A stretch of 64,000 bases of DNA. Origin: Curtobacterium sp. VKM Ac-1395. GTDB taxonomy: Bacteria > Actinomycetota > Actinomycetes > Actinomycetales > Microbacteriaceae. The notes beneath the pieces were generated by a model that saw nothing but the letters and a program-made list of their open reading frames with translations, was not told the origin of the DNA and made no database searches. The translations under genes and the position numbers were made by a program. The stretch covers positions 656,004 to 720,003 of the forward strand of contig NZ_JADKRX010000002.1 of NCBI RefSeq assembly GCF_015350975.1. Reading direction: 5' to 3'. Below, piece by piece: positions 9,720 through 17,300 of the stretch (position 1 is the stretch's first letter; each line of letters starts with the position of its first letter).

Positions 9720-10382
9720 ATGATGCCGTCCGGCACGCCCACCACCACCACCGCCCACTCGACGGCGGCGACGTCCGCGCCCAGGCGCTCCCTGCGCTGG
9801 CGGGTCGTCGACATCGTCGTCGCGAGTGTGCTCGCCGTCGCTGTCGGCGTCGTGTTCAAGCTCTGGGAGTTCGGCTACGAGCCGCTCTCCGCCGCGGTCG
9901 CGCTCCTGCTGCCCGGCACCCAGGCACTGTTCGGCGGGGTCTGGCTCCTCGCCGGGCCGATCGTCGCGATCATCGTGCGGAAGCCCGGTGCCGCGCTGTA
10001 CGCCGAGATCGTCGCCGCGAGCGTCGAGGCCCTTCTCGGCACGCAGTGGGGGTGGAGCACGCTCGAGGCCGGCCTCGTCCAGGGCCTCGGCGCTGAGCTC
10101 GTCCTCGCGCTCTTCCTGTACCGCGTCTACCGCCTGCCGGTCGTCATGCTCGCAGGCGCTGCCGCCGGCCTCGCGCTGGGCATCAACGACTCGGTCCTCT
10201 GGTACGCGGGTCTCGACGGCGCCTTCAAGGCCGTCTACATCGTCTGCGGCACCATCTCCGGCGCCGTGATCGCCGGCCTCGGCTCCTGGCTCGTCGTCCG
10301 GGCACTCGCCCGCACCGGCGTGCTGTCGTCCTTCGCGGTCGGCCGCGAGCACGCCAAGCGCCGTCCGTCGTCGGCAGCCTGA
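9720..10382 (+). CDS. ykoE: Thiamine-precursor ECF transporter S component (YkoE)
   Basis: A 220-residue membrane protein of the YkoE family, the substrate-binding subunit of an energy-coupling-factor importer. After a Thr-rich N-terminus it has about five to six hydrophobic helices starting near residue 30, with family-like segments FKLWEFGYEPLS, GTQALFGGVWL and GINDSVLWYAG. Its position directly behind a TPP riboswitch and ahead of YkoD and YkoC fixes the role as uptake of thiamine or hydroxymethylpyrimidine. The start at 9720 follows the GGGAGG that is the riboswitch 3' strand. The next gene begins two bases after the stop. Confidence 0.92.
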   Translation: MMPSGTPTTTTAHSTAATSAPRRSLRWRVVDIVVASVLAVAVGVVFKLWEFGYEPLSAAVALLLPGTQALFGGVWLLAGPIVAIIVRKPGAALYAEIVAASVEALLGTQWGWSTLEAGLVQGLGAELVLALFLYRVYRLPVVMLAGAAAGLALGINDSVLWYAGLDGAFKAVYIVCGTISGAVIAGLGSWLVVRALARTGVLSSFAVGREHAKRRPSSAA

Positions 10383-10384
10383 GC

Positions 10385-12022
10385 ATGGCGGGCGCCCACC
10401 CCGCCCGGATCGAGTTCCGCGACTGGGGCTGGCGGTACGCCGAGCGTGACACCTGGGCCGTCCGCGGCGTCGACCTGGTCGTCGAGCCGGGGGAGCGCGT
10501 GGCCGTCGTCGGTCCGTCCGGCGCCGGCAAGTCCACGCTCCTCCGGGCCGTCGCAGCGGTCCTGCCCGACGAACCCGACCCCGACGACGACACCGCGGCC
10601 GAGGTCCGGGGCAGCGTGCTCGTCGACGGTGCCCCGCCCGAGTCCGTCCGCGGCCGGGTCGGCCTCGTCATGCAGGACCCGGAGGCGCACACCGTCATGT
10701 CCCGCATCGGCGACGACGTGGCGTTCGGGTGCGAGAACACCGGGGTTCCACGCGCTGAGACGTGGGAGCGCGTCCGTTCCGCGCTGGACGTCGTCGGGCT
10801 CGACCTCGAGCTCGACCGGTCCACGACGATGCTCTCCGGCGGTCAGCGGCAGCGACTCGCGCTCGCCGGGGTGCTCGCGATGCGACCGGGCGCCCTGGTG
10901 CTCGACGAGCCGTGCGCGAACCTCGACCCGGACGGCGTGGAGCAGGTGCACGACGCGGTCCGGGCACTCCTCGAGGACACCGGCGCCACGCTCCTGGTCG
11001 TCGAACACCGGATCGGCACGTGGCTCGACCTGGTCGACCGACTGGTGCTGCTCGAACCCGCCGGCGGTGTCGTCGCGGACGGCACCCCTGCCGAGGTGCT
11101 CCGGACCCACGGCGACGCCCTGACCGCCGCCGGCGTGTGGGTCCCCGGCTCCGAACCCGCCAGGGGCTCCGCCCGCCGCCCCCGCCCCACCCCGCGTCGA
11201 GCGGGCGAAATGCCAGCGCCGGAGGATCCACCAATCACGGTATCCCGCCCGCTCGACCAGGACACGCTCCTCCGCGCCGAGCGCCTCGCCACCGCCCGCG
11301 GACGCCGCCAGCGCGTCGGCACGGGCATCGACCTCACCGTCACCCGCGGCCAGGTCCTCGCCGTCACCGGCCCGAACGGCGTCGGCAAGTCCACGCTCGG
11401 CCTGACGCTCGCCGGGCTCCTCCGCCCCGCCGACGGCACGCTCCTCGCCACCGAGGCCCTGTCGGACGGAGCCGGACCAGCACCCCACGCCTGGACCAGC
11501 CGCGCCCTCGCCGCGCGGATCGGCACCGTGTTCCAGGACCCCGAGCACCAGTTCGTCGCCCGCACCGTGCGCGCCGAGCTCGAGGCCGGCCCCCGCGCCC
11601 TCGGCCTCCCCGACGCTGCGGCCCGCGCCGACGACCTGCTCGACGCCTTCGCGCTCCGACACCTGGCGGACGCCAACCCCTTCACGCTGTCCGGCGGCGA
11701 GCAGCGTCGCCTCGCGATCGGCACCGTCGTCGCCACCCGCCCGCCGGTCGTGGTGCTCGACGAACCGACCTCCGGGCAGGACCGCGCCACCTGGCAGGCC
11801 GTCGTCGACCGTCTCGGTGCCCTCGCCGACAGCGGCACCGCGATCGTCGCGGTCACCCACGACCGTGACCTGGTCCGCGCGCTCGACGCGGACGAGGTCG
11901 TCATCACCCCGACCGGCGCGCGACACGCACACGACGACACGGGCGTACCTGACGAGACGGGTGCACCAGGCGAGCCAGGCGCACCAGGTGAGACGGACGC
12001 GACCACGGGAGGCGCGTGGTGA
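10385..12022 (+). CDS. ykoD: Duplicated ECF ATPase (YkoD) carrying an in-frame palindromic element
   Basis: A 545-residue protein with two fused ABC ATPase domains, the energising unit of the YkoEDC importer. Domain 1 has Walker A GPSGAGKST (43-51), LSGGQ (150-154) and LVLDEP (171-176); domain 2 has GPNGVGKST (329-337), LSGGEQ (435-440) and VVLDE (456-460). The linker at residues 272-291 (RAGEMPAPEDPPITVSRPLD) is encoded exactly by a copy of the palindromic repeat that forms the arrays at 14820-15396 and 21135-21472 (see the repeat entry at 11196). The C-terminus has Gly/Ala/Pro/Glu repeats. The stop overlaps the ykoC start. Function of both ATPase sites looks intact. Confidence 0.93.
   Translation: MAGAHPARIEFRDWGWRYAERDTWAVRGVDLVVEPGERVAVVGPSGAGKSTLLRAVAAVLPDEPDPDDDTAAEVRGSVLVDGAPPESVRGRVGLVMQDPEAHTVMSRIGDDVAFGCENTGVPRAETWERVRSALDVVGLDLELDRSTTMLSGGQRQRLALAGVLAMRPGALVLDEPCANLDPDGVEQVHDAVRALLEDTGATLLVVEHRIGTWLDLVDRLVLLEPAGGVVADGTPAEVLRTHGDALTAAGVWVPGSEPARGSARRPRPTPRRAGEMPAPEDPPITVSRPLDQDTLLRAERLATARGRRQRVGTGIDLTVTRGQVLAVTGPNGVGKSTLGLTLAGLLRPADGTLLATEALSDGAGPAPHAWTSRALAARIGTVFQDPEHQFVARTVRAELEAGPRALGLPDAAARADDLLDAFALRHLADANPFTLSGGEQRRLAIGTVVATRPPVVVLDEPTSGQDRATWQAVVDRLGALADSGTAIVAVTHDRDLVRALDADEVVITPTGARHAHDDTGVPDETGAPGEPGAPGETDATTGGAW
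11196..11257 (+). repeat. Palindromic element inserted in frame within ykoD
   Basis: A perfect 12-bp inverted repeat, GTCGAGCGGGCG at 11196-11207 and CGCCCGCTCGAC at 11246-11257, flanks a 38-base centre that starts AAATGCC and ends GGTATCC. Arm sequence and total length match the units of arrays A and B. In the ykoD frame it encodes RAGEMPAPEDPPITVSRPLD; the same frame of an array A unit reads RAGGMPRSGPRRTPAFRPFD, so the relationship is visible at both DNA and protein level. The copy adds 60 bases (20 codons) and so keeps the frame. Confidence 0.85.
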
Positions 12023-12825
12023 CCGCCCCGACGACGCCAGCGTCCCCGTCGTGGCGAGGTGAGCCTCCCGTCCGGCATGCCCGCGGTGTGCACGCCGTCC
12101 AGCCGGTGGCCATGCTGCTCGGTGTGCTCGGACTCGGCGTCTGCCTCGTGCTGAGTCTCGACGTCGTGTCCGCTGCGGTCGCCCCGGTGATCGAGCTCGC
12201 ACTGCTGCCGCTCCTGCGGATCCCGGTGCGGACGCTGGTGCTGCGGACGTCGCCGGTGCTGCTCGCGGTGCCCCTGACGGGTCTGAGCATCGCGCTCTAC
12301 GGGCGCGCCTCCGGCCGGGAGTGGTTCGACCTCGGCTTCGCCCACGTCACCGACGGCTCCCTGGTGCTCGCGCTCGCGACGATGCTGCGCGTGCTCGCCG
12401 TCGGGATCCCGTCGGTCGCGCTGTTCGTCCGCGTGGACCCGACGGACCTGGCGGACGGGATGGGGCAGGTGCTGCGGCTGCCGGCCCGCTTCGTCCTCGG
12501 TGCGCTCGCGGCGATCCGGATGATGACGCTCCTCGGTGAGGACTGGCGACAGCTCGGCATGGCCCGGCGAGCCAGGGGACTCGGCGACACCGGACGCCTG
12601 CGTCGGGGTGCGTCGATGGCGTTCGCCCTGCTCGTCGTGGCGTTGCGTCGCGCGACGACGCTGGCCGTGGCGATGGAGTCTCGGGGCTTCGGCGCGCCCG
12701 GCACGCGCACGTGGGCGCGCCCGGCGCGGTTCGGCGGACCCGAGTGGGCGACGGTCGCGGTGCTCGTGGGCATCGGGTTGGTGTCGATCGCGGTGGCCGT
12801 CGCAGCGGGGACCTGGCGTGCCTGA
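12019..12825 (+). CDS. ykoC: ECF transporter transmembrane T component (YkoC)
   Basis: A 268-residue EcfT-type membrane protein that couples the YkoD ATPases to the YkoE substrate subunit. About five to six hydrophobic helices are seen, with the conserved coupling helices around AIRMMTLLGEDWRQLGMARRARG and AMESRGFGAPGTR (the paired x-R-x motifs that touch the ATPases). The GTG at 12019 overlaps the ykoD stop (GTGA) and has GGGAGG six to seven bases upstream; a GTG one codon earlier is too close to that site. Last gene of the riboswitch-controlled ykoEDC operon. Confidence 0.9.
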   Translation: MTAPTTPASPSWRGEPPVRHARGVHAVQPVAMLLGVLGLGVCLVLSLDVVSAAVAPVIELALLPLLRIPVRTLVLRTSPVLLAVPLTGLSIALYGRASGREWFDLGFAHVTDGSLVLALATMLRVLAVGIPSVALFVRVDPTDLADGMGQVLRLPARFVLGALAAIRMMTLLGEDWRQLGMARRARGLGDTGRLRRGASMAFALLVVALRRATTLAVAMESRGFGAPGTRTWARPARFGGPEWATVAVLVGIGLVSIAVAVAAGTWRA

Positions 12826-12863
12826 TCGGGCAGGTGTCGGTCCGGTCGCATCCTCCGATCAGG
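12821..12863 (+). terminator. Hairpin after ykoC
   Basis: CCTGATCGG (12821-12829) pairs perfectly with CCGATCAGG (12855-12863) around a 25-base loop and spans the ykoC stop codon. The long loop makes it a weak terminator candidate. Parts of it recur inverted at 13431-13466. Confidence 0.4.
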
Positions 12864-12925
12864 CGAGGTCGTCCGATTGGGTCGCGTCGCCTGCATCCAG
12901 CCGGGAGGCTCGGCTCAGTTCCGTC

Positions 12926-13435
12926 GTGGAGCTGGCCGGCCGCGCACGGGTCGCCTCCGCCGCCTCCGGCCGACGCTCCGTCGTCCTGGTCGATGGCCGT
13001 TCCGGCACCGGGAAGACCACGCTCGGTGGCGCCCTGGCGGCCGAACTCGGAGCGCAGCTCGTCCACCTGGACGATGTCTACCCCGGCTGGGACGGGCTGC
13101 TGGCAGCATCGACGGCCGTGGTGGACGATGTGCTCGGTGCGCCGTCGGGCTACCGGCAGTGGGACTGGGAACGGTCGGAACCCGCGGCCTGGGTGTCGCT
13201 CGACCCGGCCGCGCCGCTCGTGGTCGAGGGCTGCGGCGCACTGTCCCGCGCGTCGGCACCCCTCGGGACCCTCCGCATCTGGATGTCGGCGGACGACGCG
13301 GAGCGGAAGCGCCGGGCGATCGACCGCGACGGTGCGGTGTTCGCGGCGCAGTGGGACCGGTGGGCCGCGCAGGAGGACATCTTCATCGCCACGGAGGACC
13401 CCGCGTCACTGGCGGACGTGGTGATTCGCTCCTGA
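12926..13435 (+). CDS. P-loop kinase-like protein (uridine kinase/ATP-binding family)
   Basis: About 169 residues with Walker A GRSGTGKTT near the N-terminus, a following HLDDVYPGWDGL (acidic second-strand motif of small-molecule kinases), a QWDWERSEPAAW substrate-type segment and a DDAERKRRAIDRDG lid rich in basic residues. This is the layout of the uridine kinase/AAA-ATPase-like small proteins found near thiamine and nucleoside genes in actinobacteria; the true substrate is unknown. The GTG start at 12926 is the best available before the P-loop but its GGAGG (12904-12908) is 17 bases away, so the start is uncertain. It follows ykoC on the same strand and ends against a convergent gene. Confidence 0.65.
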   Translation: MELAGRARVASAASGRRSVVLVDGRSGTGKTTLGGALAAELGAQLVHLDDVYPGWDGLLAASTAVVDDVLGAPSGYRQWDWERSEPAAWVSLDPAAPLVVEGCGALSRASAPLGTLRIWMSADDAERKRRAIDRDGAVFAAQWDRWAAQEDIFIATEDPASLADVVIRS

Positions 13436-13466
13436 CCCTGCCCGATCGGAGGATGCGGAGGTCAGG
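13431..13466. terminator. Convergent hairpin between kinase-like and metallopeptidase genes
   Basis: CCTGACC (13431-13437) pairs with GGTCAGG (13460-13466), overlapping the stops of both convergent genes. The loop contains CCTGCCCGATC and GATCGGAGGATGC, which are inverted copies of blocks in the hairpin at 12821-12863. Confidence 0.4.
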
Positions 13467-13806
13467 CCCAACCGAGTTCGTGCAGGCGCTCGTCGTCGAT
13501 GCCGTACCAGTGCCCGATCTCGTGCACCAGGGTCGTGTGGACCTCGTCGCGGAGTTCCTCCTCGGTGTCGCACTCCGCCAGGTGCTGCTTCCGGAACACC
13601 ACGATGCGGTCGGGGAGCTCGCCGAAGCCGTACTGCCCGCGTTCCGTCTGAGCGACGCCGTCGTACACGCCGAAGAGCTCGGAGCCGTCCTCGGGTTCGT
13701 CCTCGACGACGAACACCACGTTGTCGAGCCCGTCGACCATCTCGTCCGGCAGCAGGTCGAGCTCATCGGTCACGAGGGCCTCGAACGCCTCGGCGGACAT
13801 CTCCAT
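13462..13806 (-). CDS. Small zincin-like metallopeptidase family protein
   Basis: A 114-residue protein with a C-terminal HEIGHWYGID motif, the HExxH zinc-binding signature of the zincin-like metallopeptidase family (DUF1025 type) that is widespread in actinobacteria as a small stand-alone gene. The N-terminal half (FEALVTDELDLLPDEMVDGLDNVVFVVEDEP) is the usual acidic helix-plus-strand region. No signal peptide, so it is cytoplasmic; substrate unknown. The ATG at 13806 was chosen; a GTG one codon upstream and an ATG two codons downstream are alternatives. It lies downstream of tRNA-His on the same strand, beyond a terminator hairpin. Confidence 0.85.
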   Translation of the reverse strand: MEMSAEAFEALVTDELDLLPDEMVDGLDNVVFVVEDEPEDGSELFGVYDGVAQTERGQYGFGELPDRIVVFRKQHLAECDTEEELRDEVHTTLVHEIGHWYGIDDERLHELGWA

Positions 13807-13873
13807 CACGGGCTCGATCGTGACACACCCGCCCGGACGTCAGCCGGGCCCAGCGGTGGAGCCGTGGAACGAC

Positions 13874-13903
13874 GAAGGCCCCCGTCATCCGACGGGGGCC
13901 TTC
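13874..13903. terminator. Terminator downstream of tRNA-His
   Basis: A perfect 13-bp stem (13874-13886 with 13891-13903, GAAGGCCCCCGTC and its complement) with an ATCC loop lies five bases beyond the 3' end of tRNA-His and would end the orn-tRNA-His transcript. Confidence 0.85.
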
Positions 13904-13908
13904 GACCA

Positions 13909-13985
13909 TGGGGTGAGTAACGGGGCTCGAACCCGCGACCTCCTAGACCACAACCAGGCGCTCTACCAGCTGAGCTATACCCACC
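13909..13985 (-). tRNA. tRNA-His (GTG)
   Basis: Read on the minus strand the cloverleaf is complete: acceptor GTGGGTA/TACTCAC, D arm TAGCTCAGCTGGTAGAGC, anticodon arm with loop TTGTGGT (anticodon GTG), and T arm CGGGTTCGAGCCCCG. The extra 5' G at 13985 faces C73, the tRNA-His hallmark, and CCA is encoded. It follows orn on the same strand. Confidence 0.95.
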
Positions 13986-14052
13986 ATGTCTGTCGCCCTG
14001 ACCTGCGGGGCAACCACTCAATAGTAGTACACGCGAGCGGGTGTCCGGGACA

Positions 14053-14691
14053 CTACTCGGCGGTCGGGCTCGCGAGCCGGGGTGCCCAGGCCTCGACGAC
14101 CTCGGCGGCCACGGCGCGGACGTCGTCGGTCGAGGGGCCGGGCTCGGCGACGAAGCCCGCGCGGCGGTAGTACTCGAGCTCACGGATGGACTCGAGGATG
14201 TCGGCGAGGGCACGGTGCCCGCCGTGCTTCTCCGGCGCGTTGAAGTACACGCGCGGGAACCAGCGGCGGCAGAGCTCCTTGATGCTCGACACGTCGACGC
14301 TGCGGTAGTGCAGGTGGCCGTCGACGCGGGGCATGTACTTCGCCAGGAACGCGCGGTCCGTGCCGATGGTGTTGCCTGCAAGGGGAGCGCTGCCCTCGGC
14401 GGGGACGTGGGCGAGGATGTACTCGAGCACCTGGTACTCGGCGTCCGCGAGGGAGACGCCGTTCGGGATCTCGTCGCTGAGGCCCGACGTCGCGTGCATG
14501 TTCGTCACGAACTCGTTCATGTTGTCCAGCGCCGACTGGTCGGGCTTGATCACGATGTCGAACCCGGGGTGCACGGGGTTGAGGTCGAAGTCGGTGATGA
14601 CCACGGCCACCTCGACGAGTTCGTCGACCTCGACGTCGAGGCCCGTCATCTCGCAGTCGATCCAGACGAGGCGGTCATTCGCGGTTGCCAT
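14053..14691 (-). CDS. orn: Oligoribonuclease
   Basis: A 212-residue DEDDh 3'-5' exoribonuclease that degrades di- and oligoribonucleotides, including pGpG from c-di-GMP turnover. The first exonuclease motif IDCEMTGLD lies at about residues 12-20, the second in [15 protein letters not shown] and the third near [17 protein letters not shown] with the later HRALADI (H and D of DEDDh). It is slightly longer than the E. coli enzyme because of a C-terminal extension. TAGGAT (14698-14703) sits six bases before the ATG and no ribosome site exists, so the mRNA is probably leaderless. tRNA-His follows on the same strand; repeat array A lies just upstream. Confidence 0.95.
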   Translation of the reverse strand: MATANDRLVWIDCEMTGLDVEVDELVEVAVVITDFDLNPVHPGFDIVIKPDQSALDNMNEFVTNMHATSGLSDEIPNGVSLADAEYQVLEYILAHVPAEGSAPLAGNTIGTDRAFLAKYMPRVDGHLHYRSVDVSSIKELCRRWFPRVYFNAPEKHGGHRALADILESIRELEYYRRAGFVAEPGPSTDDVRAVAAEVVEAWAPRLASPTAE

Positions 14692-14784
14692 GCCCCGATC
14701 CTATTGCCGGGCGCCGACACCCCAGACCGCGGCCACCGCCGGACGCGCTCGCCCTGCTCCCGCGCGGCTCCGACTCCCTGGCGG

Positions 14785-15420
14785 GCGCCCCTCCGTTCAC
14801 GAGATGGGCCCGGCCAGCCCGAGCGGGCGGAATGCCGCGGTCGGGTCCGCGACGGACGCCGGCATTTCGCCCGTTCGACTCGGCGCGCGGATGCCCCCTC
14901 GTTCACGAGACGGGCCCGGGTGCCGAGCGGGCGGAATGCCGCGGTCGGGTCCGCGGCGGACGCCGGCATTTCGGCCGTTCGACGCGGCGGGCGGATGCCC
15001 CCTCGTTCACGAGACGGGCACCGACGCCGAGCGGGCGGAATGCCGCGGTCGGGTCCGCGGCGGACGCCGGTATTTCGCCCGCTCGACGCGGCGGGCGGGT
15101 GACCCTCGTTGATGAGACGGGCCCGGGTGCCGAGCGGGCGGAATGCCGCGGTCGGGTCCGCGGCGCAGGCGGGTATCCCGCTCGCTCGACGCGGCGGGCG
15201 GTCGCCCCTCGTTCACGAGACGGGCCCGGGTGCCGAGCGGGCGGAATGCCGCGGTCGGCTCCGCGGCGCAAACCGACATTTCGCCCGTTCGACGCGGCGG
15301 GCGGTCGCCCCTCGTTCACGAGACGGGCCCGGGTGCCGAGCGGGCGGAGTGCCGCGGTCGGCTCCGCGCCGGACGCGGGTATTTCACCCGCTCGACGCGG
15401 CGGGCGGGCGGGCGGGCGGC
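14785..15420 (+). repeat. Palindromic repeat array A (six units, plus orientation)
   Basis: Fills most of the 830-base gap between orn and the MFS gene. Six units of about 60 bases start at 14820, 14924, 15028, 15131, 15234 and 15337, a period of 103-104. Each has a left arm CGAGCGGGCGGAATGCC, a centre with GCGGTCGGGT, and a right arm GGCATTTCGCCCGTTCG (imperfect 17-bp inverted repeat). The 44-base spacers are themselves near-identical and contain CCCTCGTTCACGAGACGGGC with its own CTCG-TTCA-CGAG palindrome. The right end runs into a GCGG tandem tract. All spacers being alike excludes CRISPR. No convincing gene lies in the array. Confidence 0.92.
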
Positions 15421-15450
15421 GGGCGGAACCACGAGGTGGGGCCGCAACCG

Positions 15451-15497
15451 CCAGGAGGCCCGATGGCGGTCCGACGGACCGGCACCGGGCCTCCTGG
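15451..15497. terminator. Terminator of the marR-MFS operon
   Basis: CCAGGAGGCCCG (15451-15462) pairs with CGGGCCTCCTGG (15486-15497), and GGTCC/GGACC form an inner stem, giving a two-tier hairpin just beyond the MFS stop at 15524 on the minus strand. Confidence 0.8.
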
Positions 15498-15523
15498 CAG
15501 TGGAGCCCGGGACGAGCCGAGGC

Positions 15524-16795
15524 TCAGACGGCCTCGCCGGCGGAGATGGCCTCGGCCTCGACGCGCGCGCCTTCCGGGCCGTCGTCCACCCGCCGGAGCG
15601 CCCGAGCGGCGACGATCGTCACCACGAACGCCACGGCCACGGACGTCCCTGCGAAGACGTAGGCGGCGCTCGGGGAGTACGCGTCAGCGAGCAGCGTGGC
15701 CACGGGCGGGGCGATCGCACCGCCGATGAACCGGACGGCCGAGTACGCGCTCGACGCCACGGAGCGGGGGAGGTCGGTGGCCTCCATGACGCATTCGGTC
15801 AGCACGGTGTTGAGCACACCGAGCACCAGGCCGCCCACCACGACGGAGACGATGAGCCCGGGCTGCGACGTCACGACCACGGCCGCGGCGAACAGGTCGA
15901 GCGCCAGCAGCGGCAGCGCGATCCGGAGCACGGTCGTCCGTCGCAGCCGGGCGGTGAGCATCGGGGCGACCCACACCGAGGTGATCGCGAGACCGACGCC
16001 CCAGCCGAAGAACGTGAACCCGATGCCGAGCGCCCCGAACCCGAGTGGGAACGGCGTGTAGGCCAGCAGCACGAAGAAGCCGATGTTGTAGAAGAGCGCG
16101 GTGGCGGCGAGGGCCGCGAGCGTCGGGTGCGCGAGGGCACGGAACGGCGCGGAGAGCTTCGTCGGCGTGGGCTTCTCGAGCCCGGAGGTCTTCAGGAGCA
16201 CGACGACCGCGATGAAGGCGATCGCCATCAGGGTCGTGACACCGAAGAAGGGCCCGCGCCAGCTGACAGACCCGAGCAGGCCGCCGACGAGGGGGCCGAT
16301 CGCGATGCCGAGGCCGAGTGCCGCCTCGTAGAGGATGATCGCGGACGCGGTGCCACCCGAGGCAGCGCCGACGATCGTCGCGAGCGCGGTGGAGATGAAG
16401 AGCGCGTTGCCGAGACCCCAGCCCGCGCGGAAGTCGATGATCGTCCACACGTCGTTCGACACGGCGGCGAGCACGGAGAACACCACGATGAGCGCGAGCC
16501 CGATGAGCAGGGTGCGCTTGGCGCCGATGCGGCTCGACACCCAGCTGGTGAAGAACATCGCGACGCCGGTGACCGCGAGGTAGCTCGTGAAGAGCAGCTC
16601 GGTCTGCGCGGGCGTCGCCCGGAGCGAGGCGGCGATCGCGGGCAGGATCGGGTCGACGAGGCCGATGCCCATGAAGGCGACGACGCAGGCGAACGCGATC
16701 GCCCAGACCGCCTTCGACTGCTTGAGGATGCTGCCCTTCTGGGCAGGTGCGTGGGCAGCCGCAGGACCGGCGGCAGCAGGTGCGTGGGCGTTCAC
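15524..16795 (-). CDS. MFS drug/metabolite exporter (DHA1-like)
   Basis: A 423-residue major facilitator protein with about 12 hydrophobic helices, opening with GIGLVDPILPAIAASLRATPAQTELLFTSY-type helix 1-2 sequence and a basic loop SSRIGAKRTLLIG between helices 2 and 3 (motif A of drug:H+ antiporters). The Ala/Pro-rich N-terminus is cytoplasmic. The GTG at 16795 overlaps the stop of the MarR gene (GTGA), so an upstream extension is unlikely. Pairing with a MarR repressor suggests inducible efflux of a toxic small molecule; the substrate cannot be read from sequence. Confidence 0.88.
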   Translation of the reverse strand: MNAHAPAAAGPAAAHAPAQKGSILKQSKAVWAIAFACVVAFMGIGLVDPILPAIAASLRATPAQTELLFTSYLAVTGVAMFFTSWVSSRIGAKRTLLIGLALIVVFSVLAAVSNDVWTIIDFRAGWGLGNALFISTALATIVGAASGGTASAIILYEAALGLGIAIGPLVGGLLGSVSWRGPFFGVTTLMAIAFIAVVVLLKTSGLEKPTPTKLSAPFRALAHPTLAALAATALFYNIGFFVLLAYTPFPLGFGALGIGFTFFGWGVGLAITSVWVAPMLTARLRRTTVLRIALPLLALDLFAAAVVVTSQPGLIVSVVVGGLVLGVLNTVLTECVMEATDLPRSVASSAYSAVRFIGGAIAPPVATLLADAYSPSAAYVFAGTSVAVAFVVTIVAARALRRVDDGPEGARVEAEAISAGEAV

Positions 16796-17226
16796 GCGGG
16801 GATCTCCGTTCTGGTCCTCGTCGCGATGAGGGCCGATGCTTCGTGCAGGACGTCCCACTGGTCGTCGTCGAGGTCCGCGAAGACCGGGCCGACGGTGCGG
16901 GTGAGGGTGGCGCGCCACTCGATCAGGCGCGCGCGGCCGGCATCGGTGATCCCGATGTGCTGGCCGCGGGAGTCGTCGGGGTCGACGGACCGTGACACCA
17001 GGCCGTCGTCGAGCATCCCGGCGACGAGTCGGGTCATGGTCGGCTGCGACACGCGCGAGGCGGTCGCGAGTTCGCCGACCCGGAGTGGCTGGTCGGTCTC
17101 CAGGATCCCGAGGGTGCGCCAGACGGCGGGGGAGGTGCTGTTGCCGGTCGCCTGGACGGCCGTGCGGATCAGGCGGTTCACGGAGACGAGGAGCGTCTCT
17201 ACCGTCTCGGCGCGCGATGATTCCAT
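16792..17226 (-). CDS. MarR-family transcriptional repressor
   Basis: A 144-residue winged-helix regulator: QPLRVGELATASRVSQPTMTRLVAGMLDDGLVSRSVDPDD is the recognition helix and wing region of MarR proteins. It is translationally coupled to the exporter gene and probably represses the pair until a ligand binds. Its promoter region (17233-17261) carries an ATAGC-AGG-GCTAT palindrome between -35 and -10, a likely own operator. The -10 position makes the transcript begin at or next to the ATG (leaderless). Confidence 0.9.
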   Translation of the reverse strand: MESSRAETVETLLVSVNRLIRTAVQATGNSTSPAVWRTLGILETDQPLRVGELATASRVSQPTMTRLVAGMLDDGLVSRSVDPDDSRGQHIGITDAGRARLIEWRATLTRTVGPVFADLDDDQWDVLHEASALIATRTRTEIPA

Positions 17227-17232
17227 GCCTGA

Positions 17233-17261
17233 ACTATATAGCAGGGCTATGGAACAGGCAA
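17233..17261 (-). promoter_or_regulatory. Leaderless marR promoter with overlapping operator
   Basis: On the minus strand TTGCCT (17256-17261), a 17-base spacer and TATAGT (17233-17238) form a good promoter whose start point falls on the marR ATG at 17226. The palindrome ATAGC-AGG-GCTAT (17238-17250) lies in the spacer and touches the -10 box, as expected for MarR autorepression. Confidence 0.65.
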
Positions 17262-17300
17262 CGAGGCCCCGGACAGCAGGCCCCTGGTAGACAGGAGGAC

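Noticed and set aside
14785..15420. CRISPR array
   Set aside because: Repeats are regular, but the spacers are near-identical to one another, units are about 60 bases with large palindromes, and no cas genes are present.
14785..15420. Open frames of 80-350 codons across array A
   Set aside because: All six frames stay open because of GC bias and the 103-104-base repeat; they encode Arg/Pro/Gly-rich repeats without ribosome sites.
15397..15425. GCGG tandem tract as a G-quadruplex regulator
   Set aside because: It lies at the array edge far from a promoter; in DNA this GC-rich the tract is not distinctive enough to support a claim.
15524..16918. Longer MFS protein starting inside the MarR gene
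   Set aside because: The extra 41 residues are Arg/His/Pro-rich antisense-like sequence; the GTG overlapping the MarR stop is the sensible start.
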